From assembly GCA_001563335.1 (NCBI GenBank), contig LRSL01000044.1, positions 1-56,662 of the forward strand: 56,662 bases of DNA, written 5' to 3'. The notes beneath the pieces were generated by a model that saw only the letters and a list, made by a program, of their open reading frames with translations, searched no databases and was not told where the DNA came from. Below are positions 50,693 to 56,662 of this stretch, piece by piece (position 1 is the first letter of the stretch; each line of letters starts with the position of its first letter). The position numbers were made by a program, and so were the translations under genes. The DNA comes from Candidatus Thorarchaeota archaeon SMTZ1-45 (GTDB lineage: Archaea; Asgardarchaeota; Thorarchaeia; Thorarchaeales; Thorarchaeaceae).

Positions 50693-50986
50693 TTACCATC
50701 TGGAACCTTCTTCTGCAACCCGCCAACCGTAGCATCCTACGACGAAACCGACTACTGTAAGAAATAATCCAATCAACGCAAAGGCGCCTGTTATTGGAGT
50801 GACTCCATATGGCGCAAACATGAGCGGAGGTATGAGAAAAGCCAATCCTAGTCCACAAGTGCATGTAGCAAGACAAGTTGAACCTCCTATTTTGAATATT
50901 GCACCTATGTTCTCATCCTTCACCTCTGGTTTAGGTTGTGATGGTCTAGGACTGTCCGATGGGGGTTCATCAAAAGATGCTGACAT
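50693..50986 (-). CDS. Small two-helix membrane protein with Cys motif
   Basis: 97 residues. A Pro/Ser/Asp-rich cytosolic start (about 1-27) leads to two hydrophobic helices (about 40-60 and 65-85), with a Cys-x3-Cys-x-Cys motif in STCLATCTCG just before or in the first helix. GGGAGG seven bases before ATG 50986 is a clear ribosome site. Function unknown. Confidence 0.6.
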   Translation of the reverse strand: MSASFDEPPSDSPRPSQPKPEVKDENIGAIFKIGGSTCLATCTCGLGLAFLIPPLMFAPYGVTPITGAFALIGLFLTVVGFVVGCYGWRVAEEGSRW

Positions 50987-51103
50987 AGTAATCCTCCCTC
51001 AGTAATAATTGCCTTATTTATGCTTATACCACTTTTTCTCGCTATATCCAGCTTGTATTACTTTTTCTATTTTGCTAACTCTTGATAAAGTATAGATTTA
51101 ATT

Positions 51104-52141
51104 CTACCACTCAGGAAGTTCCTCATATCGATGACAAAGTATCCAATAGTCCTTGTCAATCTCACGATATTCTGGCATTTTTTCTCTGCATATATCCTGC
51201 ACATAATCGCAACGCTCACTAAACGGGCAGCCTCTTGGTGGATTTGATAGATCAGGTGGCTTCCCAGGAATTCCCCTAATCCTGAGCCCCTTTTCCTTTA
51301 TCTTACGGATAAGTTCCATAGAAGGATTACTCATAATGAATGCACGTGTAAAGGGATGACCTGGAGAATTGAGAACCCTTTCTGTGTCACCAAACTCAAC
51401 AATATGCCCTGCTGTCATTACTCCGACTCTGTCGCAGGTCTTTGCTATGGTTCCTTGATTATTACTAATTAGTAACATTGAAAGATCAAGTTCATCCCGC
51501 ACAATCTGGATGGCATCAAGTATTCGGTTTTGGAGCCCCATATCTACAGCGGTAGTTGGCTCATCAGCAATCATCAAGTCTGGATGAGAAACGAGCGCTA
51601 TTGCGATAAGCACGCGCTGGTCTTCACCCACGCTGAATTGTGATGGTTTCATATCTTTACGAATATCGACATCTCCAAGTTCGACAAGGTCAAGAGTCTG
51701 CAAGACTCTTTTCATTACTTGCCACTCTTCTAATTCATCATCTTCATCATGCGCCCATAGAACTTCTGCTGTTTGTTCCTCAATGTTTGAATATGGATTC
51801 AAAGACTTGGTCGTACCCTGTGGAACATATGTGATCTCATTCCCCAAAATTCTCTTGTACTCCTTATCATCTAGTGCTTCGTCTTTGAGTGCCCACAATC
51901 TTTTATTCTCTTCATTTGCCGCTGTTGATGCATAATATCTGGAAAGATTATCGAACATCCCTAGAATTGCGAGTGCTACACTTGTCTTTCCTGCTCCCGA
52001 CTCTCCAAAAAGTCCAACCGACTCGCCCTTTCGAACCTCGAAGCTCACATTGTTTACTGCTTTGACTAGTCCCTTTTTTGAGGTATAATATGCTCTGAGA
52101 TTCTCGACTTTGAGAGTGATTTCATCACTAGTAGCAACCAT
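51104..52141 (-). CDS. OppD-like ABC ATPase with degenerate catalytic motifs
   Basis: 345 residues and clearly related to the OppD-type protein at 35985-37070 (both start NLRAYY.SKKGLV.AV). Walker A GESGAGKT, Q-loop VPQGTT and Walker B MIADEP remain. But the signature is FSVGEDQR where FSGGESQR is expected, and the H-loop is LLISNNQG where LLISHD is expected, so the switch histidine is Asn. This should slow or abolish ATP hydrolysis. The Fe-S-type Cys region (GCPFSERCDYVQDIC...C) is retained. No permease is adjacent. It may be a regulatory partner or be decaying, though the rest is intact and full length. Confidence 0.88.
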   Translation of the reverse strand: MVATSDEITLKVENLRAYYTSKKGLVKAVNNVSFEVRKGESVGLFGESGAGKTSVALAILGMFDNLSRYYASTAANEENKRLWALKDEALDDKEYKRILGNEITYVPQGTTKSLNPYSNIEEQTAEVLWAHDEDDELEEWQVMKRVLQTLDLVELGDVDIRKDMKPSQFSVGEDQRVLIAIALVSHPDLMIADEPTTAVDMGLQNRILDAIQIVRDELDLSMLLISNNQGTIAKTCDRVGVMTAGHIVEFGDTERVLNSPGHPFTRAFIMSNPSMELIRKIKEKGLRIRGIPGKPPDLSNPPRGCPFSERCDYVQDICREKMPEYREIDKDYWILCHRYEELPEW

Positions 52142-52178
52142 GACTTACCCATTGAATCAGGCTTGAAATATTCTATGG

Positions 52179-53354
52179 CTAGAGCATTATACTATCAGTT
52201 TTTGGTTTATTTTTGTAGAGAAATCGGTTCTCCGCTTCGTACCAAATCATACCACCGGTAAATGATACTGCAAGATTAAGGAGATAGAATGGGACATAAA
52301 ACCAAAGAGAAGGCCAGCCAAGTTCAGCTGCGAAGTCAGGAATATAGTGCTCGATAGCTGCTGTTTGAGATATATTCCAATAGACAATAGACATCCAAAA
52401 TATCTGAAATAGGAGGATGTGATATGATGACTTTCCAACTCTTTCTATGATCTTTTGAAATATTCCAGATGCTGTTTGTGGTAGCGAAACCATTGCAAGA
52501 AGAAAGAAGAACCCTGCATAACCATAGAAGAATAGAGTATAATCTCCCCTGATGAATTCCTGAATTATACTCATTTTTTGTCCTATGACACCTGGGAGAG
52601 AACTCACTATTCCCGTAGAGTAATCAAACATGAAGAACAAACTGAATGCAAAATAAGGATAAACAATTAAATTCCGCCTATCTGACATATCAAATCCTTT
52701 TGAGAACCATAGTCCAAGTCCTGCAGCTGGTAGATAGAATATGATATTGACTCGTATCGCAGTTATGATGAATGCATTAAAGGGAATCATGGCTACCGGA
52801 TATAGAAACCACAGAATTGCTTGCATAGCAAGTTCACAGAGAAAGCATAATGCAATGGCCAAAACAGGTTGCTTCAAGAATAACCAGTAAATGATAGGGA
52901 ACACAAGAATGGAACCAAAAAGAAGAGGAATAAACCAATTTCCTGGTCCCCAGAAGGGCAAGAACCCTAACATTAGGTACTCACTTGTACTGAGGTAACC
53001 AAGAGTGATACCAAGAAGTATTGATGCTATATAGAGGATTATGAATGGAAGAATGTATCTCTTTATTTTGCGCTTGAAATATTCCATAGAATAGAGGTCT
53101 AGTAGATTTTTAGCATTTCTATATTTGAACGACATTCCCATATTGAAACCCATGACAATTAGGAAAAATGGTATTGAAAGTCGCTCCCAAAAGACACTTC
53201 CCATTGCACCTTTGATTTCCCAAGTCAAGCTATGATCCATTACGACAAAAGCAATTGCAATTGCCTTCAATACATCTAGCTGAAAATAATAGGGTCTTTT
53301 CGTTGATGGCTCAGTCGAAGTAACTTCACACTCTATGTTTTCTCCCTCAATCAT
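52179..53354 (-). CDS. Acyltransferase-3 family membrane protein
   Basis: 391 residues with about ten hydrophobic helices. The N-terminus RPYYFQLDVLKAIAIAFVVMDHS carries the conserved histidine of the acyltransferase-3 family (O-acetyl or similar modification of surface polymers), with an SIPFFLIVMGF stretch next. Substrate unknown; such enzymes modify lipids, glycans or peptides at the membrane. The start ATG 53354 is followed by a 20-residue hydrophilic lead. Alone, 37 bases downstream of which the degenerate ABC ATPase begins on the same strand. Confidence 0.8.
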   Translation of the reverse strand: MIEGENIECEVTSTEPSTKRPYYFQLDVLKAIAIAFVVMDHSLTWEIKGAMGSVFWERLSIPFFLIVMGFNMGMSFKYRNAKNLLDLYSMEYFKRKIKRYILPFIILYIASILLGITLGYLSTSEYLMLGFLPFWGPGNWFIPLLFGSILVFPIIYWLFLKQPVLAIALCFLCELAMQAILWFLYPVAMIPFNAFIITAIRVNIIFYLPAAGLGLWFSKGFDMSDRRNLIVYPYFAFSLFFMFDYSTGIVSSLPGVIGQKMSIIQEFIRGDYTLFFYGYAGFFFLLAMVSLPQTASGIFQKIIERVGKSSYHILLFQIFWMSIVYWNISQTAAIEHYIPDFAAELGWPSLWFYVPFYLLNLAVSFTGGMIWYEAENRFLYKNKPKTDSIML

Positions 53355-53506
53355 AGTGAATATAGCAAATATAGTCCTTTAAAAATACCATCCGACTTAA
53401 GCATTCAAGGTAGAATATCAACGCTCCTAAGTATTGTGGGAACTTGTATCTTTGGAAAATGCGAAAACAATTTCACTTACAGTTTAGACAATGAAACTTG
53501 ATATGA

Positions 53507-54370
53507 ATGGCTTCCGAGTTACTCTCTATGTCAGATGGTTGCACTGCTGGAGCGAAAATAATTGGAAACCGGTACTACCTTCTGAAAAATCGTGACTTAA
53601 TCTGGGGTGGATTTAGAGATTCAATAGTCTTTGAAAAGGAAGTCTTCTTTGTAACAGGTGTAGATGTTAGTGATGGTGAGTCTTGTGGGGCTTCTTTTGG
53701 CTTCAACAAATTCGGTCTTGCTGGGTGCAACACTACAGTTTTAGTTACTCAAGACAAAGCATATGATATTTTACTTGAAAGGATTCTCCGAGAAACTAAA
53801 ACGATTGATGATGCATTTCAGCTCGTGCAAAATGAACTTGAAAGAGGAAACAGATACCAATGGTGTAACTTTGTGCTTGCATCTCCTCTTGGTGTTGGTG
53901 CAATCGAAATCGGAGATGGAGTTGCAGTCATTGAAAAGGATCCAAGCATAATCACCAGAACAAACCATCATCTCATTTTACCTACCGCTGAAATTCTTCG
54001 AAATGCATCACTAGCTGAACGAGAGGCTGGGGGTCCCTTAGTTACTAGTCAAAGTAGACGACAAGAAGCTGCTAAACTGTTAGCTGAAGCAACCTCATTT
54101 ATGGACATGACGCAACTACTAAGCACTCATAGAGAAGGACGTGGGTTCAATTCTATCTGCAGACACCGTGCACCAAACCCTCGCTTAGAGCCATATCTTG
54201 GAGAAACTGTTTATAGCTATATTACAGAGGTTTCTGGAATCGATTCTGGTTCCCTTGAATTTAGGATCAAGGTGACTGCAGGAAATCCATGTACAAGCAC
54301 TTACGATGAGTTCCTGGTAGATTTTAATTCGCCTGAGAGCAAGTATAATCTTCTAACGCATTTTCCATGA
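53507..54370 (+). CDS. C45-type Ntn-hydrolase (acyl-CoA:6-APA acyltransferase-like)
   Basis: 287 residues. The expected N-terminal nucleophile is Cys12 in SDGCTAGA, matching the Gly-Cys cleavage site of isopenicillin N acyltransferase and relatives. A stop lies directly before ATG 53507, so the propeptide is only 11 residues. KNRDL near residues 28-32 and the WCNFVLASP segment fit the family. It probably cleaves or forms amide bonds of small acylated amines or peptides in the cytosol. Neighbours are a DapA-family lyase and an amidohydrolase. Confidence 0.85.
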   Translation: MASELLSMSDGCTAGAKIIGNRYYLLKNRDLIWGGFRDSIVFEKEVFFVTGVDVSDGESCGASFGFNKFGLAGCNTTVLVTQDKAYDILLERILRETKTIDDAFQLVQNELERGNRYQWCNFVLASPLGVGAIEIGDGVAVIEKDPSIITRTNHHLILPTAEILRNASLAEREAGGPLVTSQSRRQEAAKLLAEATSFMDMTQLLSTHREGRGFNSICRHRAPNPRLEPYLGETVYSYITEVSGIDSGSLEFRIKVTAGNPCTSTYDEFLVDFNSPESKYNLLTHFP

Positions 54371-54508
54371 TTTCATTTAAATTCTAATTTCCGGAGTTAC
54401 TATTCTTCTATGAAAAAATCCAAAGTCAGTGCTTCGGGGTAAATAATCCCGAAACATGATAGTTGAACCAATCACACTTCATGCCTGTAGCTCAATCGAG
54501 TGATATTT

Positions 54509-54545
54509 CAGAACGTGATGTAACATCTCACGTAACTGAGGTGAT
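54509..54545 (+). promoter_or_regulatory. Hairpin next to a strong ribosome binding site
   Basis: CAG (54509-54511) and ACGTGA (54513-54518) pair with TCACGT (54528-54533) and CTG (54536-54538). The last base of the stem is the first base of GAGGTGAT (54538-54545), a perfect Shine-Dalgarno ending three bases before ATG 54549. Folding could tune access to it. Confidence 0.45.
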
Positions 54546-54548
54546 TGA

Positions 54549-55442
54549 ATGAACCATGAGAAATTCAGAGAAGTGCTACTTGGATATTCTGTAACAACTA
54601 CAACTCCATTTAGTTCTGACCTATCGCTGATTGATACTGATGCAATATTCCACAATATCAACTTTCTAATGAAGAACAGAGTTCCTCTTATTATCCCAAA
54701 TGGTAATACTGGCGAATTCTATTCACTGTCAGAAGATGAATGGAAGACAGTGCTTCAAACAACGGTAGAGGCTTCTCAAGGAAGATCAACAATAATGTCT
54801 GGAATTGGTCATTCAATCAAGACAGCTATTTCTCAAATTGACATGGTCCGAGCCCTCGATATTGCTGCAGTAATGATAATGTACCCTCAACATGTTTTCA
54901 GCTCTGAAGAGGGTCTCTTAGGCTATTATCGAACATTGCTTGAAGCAGCAAGAGAACTCAATGTTGTTCTCTATAAGAAAGGACCTCTCCTATCAGATGA
55001 CATGTTGGAGAAACTCATTGTCTATGAAAATCTGATTGGAGTCAAGTATGCTTTTGGTCGTATCATAGACTTTTCCCGGACTGTCTATCGACTTGGGAAT
55101 AAGATTGTATGGTCCTGCGGAACAGCAGAACGTTTTGCTCCGTTTTTCTGGTTGGCTGGGGCTAGAGCTTTTACAAGCGGACTTTGCAACTTTGCACCTC
55201 ACATTTCAAAGAGAATGTTTGATGCATTGAAACTTGGTAACTACCAAGAAGCAATGGAGGTACATAGATTGATAACTCCATTTGAGGACCTTCGTGAAGG
55301 AAGAGGAACTGCAAACAATGTTCCGATTGTTAAGGCTGCTATGGACCATGTTGGGTTGAAAGGAGGTTCATGTAGACCTCCAATTCATCAATTATCAGAG
55401 CAGGAGAAGAAAGAAACCATTGCTGAAATTTCAAAATGGTAG
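54549..55442 (+). CDS. Dihydrodipicolinate synthase/N-acetylneuraminate lyase family aldolase
   Basis: 297 residues, class I aldolase fold. The substrate loop GNTGEF is at 52-57, Tyr142 lies in VVLYKKG, and the Schiff-base lysine is Lys166 in GVKYAFG. The LYKKG segment is more like 5-dehydro-4-deoxyglucarate dehydratase and other sugar-acid lyases than true DapA (YNVP), so lysine synthesis is not implied. Start ATG 54549 with GAGGTGAT. Upstream is the C45 hydrolase; the amidohydrolase converges four bases away. Confidence 0.87.
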   Translation: MNHEKFREVLLGYSVTTTTPFSSDLSLIDTDAIFHNINFLMKNRVPLIIPNGNTGEFYSLSEDEWKTVLQTTVEASQGRSTIMSGIGHSIKTAISQIDMVRALDIAAVMIMYPQHVFSSEEGLLGYYRTLLEAARELNVVLYKKGPLLSDDMLEKLIVYENLIGVKYAFGRIIDFSRTVYRLGNKIVWSCGTAERFAPFFWLAGARAFTSGLCNFAPHISKRMFDALKLGNYQEAMEVHRLITPFEDLREGRGTANNVPIVKAAMDHVGLKGGSCRPPIHQLSEQEKKETIAEISKW

Positions 55443-55445
55443 AAC

Positions 55446-56636
55446 CTATTTTTCTAATGGGATGTTTTTGCCATCTATGAATACTTGTTCAACCTTGCTA
55501 TAGAAATCAAATGGGTCTCCCGACCATATGACAATATCAGCATCTTTCCCTTGTTCCAAGGATCCAACTCTATCATTGATGTTTAGAATCTCGGCTGGAT
55601 TAATCGTGACACATTTTAGAGCATCTTCCTTGCTCATTCCTTCTTTTATCACATTCATTGGAAGTAGTGGGAAGTAGTTCATTGGTGTCAGAGAATCGGT
55701 TTGAAGAGCGACCTTTACACCTGCTTCATTCAGCTCAACCGCAGTTTTGAACCCCCTCTCCTTAGTTTCTGGTTTGCTAGTCCAAAACATTGTTGGACCT
55801 ACAACTGCTGGGAACTTTGATTTTGCAATTGTTTTCTTGATTTTGTGACCTTCTGTACAGTGAATTAGAACGACTCTTATGTCGAACTCTTTTGCTATTC
55901 TAATGACAGTTGCAATATCATCTGCTCTGTGAGCATGTGCATGAATTGGTATCACCCTATTGAGAACCTTGAGGACTGTTTCCAGGCCAATATTTCTTGG
56001 AGGTGGATTAATCGGAGGTGCTTCTCCCCTGCTCTTTGCCTCCTCTGCTTTTTCTAGATACACCTTAGCCTGCATTTTGTAACTGAGTGCATCTGCGAAT
56101 GTCTTTCTAAGCAATGCTGCAACTCCCATGCGTGTGGAAGGTGTTCGTTTTTCAACTCCGTGTATTCTTTTTGGATTTTCACCAAAAGCAACCTTGAGTC
56201 CAGAGGGTGAAAGAAGAATCATGTCATCAACAACAGACGCACCAGTAGGTTTGATAACAAAAGACTCACCCGAAATCACATTTGCTGATCCTGGTCCAGT
56301 ATTCAAACAGGTTACGCCACCTGTTAGCGCTTCTTTCAAAGATGGCTCATCAGGATTGAATGAATCAATACCTCTCATTTCAGGAGTTATCGGATTCGTT
56401 ATTTCATTCCCGTCCATTCCTGCCCATCCTATTGATCCATCAAAGAGTCCTTGATGTGTATGAGCATCGATGAATCCCGGAACAACATACTTTCCTTCAG
56501 CATCAATGATTTTAGCATTTTTTGGAATCTCGATATCCTTTCCAATTTCTCTGATTTTTCCATTAAACAGTACTGCCCCGTTCTTAATGAAACCATTAAC
56601 AGGACAAAGAATTGTAGCATTGATGATTGCTTTCAT
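55446..56636 (-). CDS. Amidohydrolase-superfamily metal-dependent hydrolase
   Basis: 396 residues, complete. The N-terminal beta domain is followed by FIDAHTHQG with the metal motif His59-x-His61, then HAHAHRADD, HCTEGHK and the distal aspartate in LQTDS, as in imidazolonepropionase- and prolidase-like members of the superfamily. The reaction is hydrolysis of a cyclic amide, imine or peptide bond; substrate uncertain. It ends four bases from the DapA-family gene stop. Its promoter lies mostly outside the window. Confidence 0.88.
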   Translation of the reverse strand: MKAIINATILCPVNGFIKNGAVLFNGKIREIGKDIEIPKNAKIIDAEGKYVVPGFIDAHTHQGLFDGSIGWAGMDGNEITNPITPEMRGIDSFNPDEPSLKEALTGGVTCLNTGPGSANVISGESFVIKPTGASVVDDMILLSPSGLKVAFGENPKRIHGVEKRTPSTRMGVAALLRKTFADALSYKMQAKVYLEKAEEAKSRGEAPPINPPPRNIGLETVLKVLNRVIPIHAHAHRADDIATVIRIAKEFDIRVVLIHCTEGHKIKKTIAKSKFPAVVGPTMFWTSKPETKERGFKTAVELNEAGVKVALQTDSLTPMNYFPLLPMNVIKEGMSKEDALKCVTINPAEILNINDRVGSLEQGKDADIVIWSGDPFDFYSKVEQVFIDGKNIPLEK

Positions 56637-56662
56637 TATGCATCAACTGAGTACGTCACACA

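Noticed and set aside
54430..54455. Hairpin TTCGGG/CCCGAA in the gap after the C45 gene
   Set aside because: Only a 6-bp stem without a T-run; may be part of a 3' end but too weak to list as a terminator.

Overview
The window looks like a chromosomal segment of an Asgard archaeon, perhaps Thorarchaeota-like. This is inferred from gene content, not from a marker tree. Archaeal features are TATA-box promoters placed about 25 nt before starts (several apparently leaderless genes), strong GGAGGTGAT-type ribosome binding sites, ADP-forming acyl-CoA synthetase, tungsten-type aldehyde ferredoxin oxidoreductase, flavodiiron protein and a 2-phosphoglycerate-kinase-family protein. Asgard-like features are a Ras-superfamily small GTPase, a longin/roadblock-like domain on a seven-helix membrane protein, a GOLD-like surface protein and an 1848-residue FG-GAP/Ig-like surface protein. 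I see no rRNA, convincing tRNA, CRISPR array, insertion sequence or prophage.

Layout. 1-4.6 kb: the end of a nuo/fpo-type operon (NuoL truncated by the window edge, NuoM, NuoN). 4.7-7.1 kb: a small GTPase, then a long regulatory region with TRP-box-like palindromes before a TrpB2-type tryptophan synthase beta chain. 7.2-11.1 kb: a tightly overlapping minus-strand operon (aminotransferase, OB-fold protein, 2-PGK-like kinase, ADP-forming CoA-ligase alpha chain). 11.2-18.9 kb: a response regulator, a zinc-ribbon membrane protein and the giant surface protein. 19-22 kb: a CoA-disulfide-reductase-like flavoenzyme, then a macrodomain plus a degenerate macrodomain-like protein, divergent from a Nudix hydrolase with a perfect palindrome between them. 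22.3-29.3 kb: a carbamoyltransferase, small unknowns (one probably frameshifted), an NTF2-like protein and a penicillin-acylase-type hydrolase. 29.4-35.7 kb: aldehyde ferredoxin oxidoreductase with two MoaD/ThiS-like proteins and a GOLD-like protein, then oxygen defence (flavodiiron protein, rubrerythrin) and a second carbamoyltransferase. 36-45.5 kb: an oligopeptide ABC transporter locus. 45.5-56.6 kb: unknown membrane and soluble proteins, a DUF362 ferredoxin protein, DinB-like protein, the 7TM-longin-like protein with a decayed copy of its tail behind it, an ABC ATPase with damaged catalytic motifs, an acyltransferase-3 protein, a C45 Ntn-hydrolase, a DapA-family lyase and an amidohydrolase.

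How the genes fit together. The theme is anaerobic peptide and amino-acid use: peptide import, amide-bond hydrolases, aminotransferase, ferredoxin-linked aldehyde oxidation, energy-conserving acyl-CoA cleavage and a proton/ion-pumping complex, with enzymes against oxygen and peroxide. The most unusual items are the ADP-ribose-type macrodomain pair/Nudix module under a shared operator-like palindrome, the TRP-box-like control region, the degenerate ABC ATPase, and the 7TM-longin-like protein with its tandem remnant. All functions are read from sequence motifs by eye; no database search was run.
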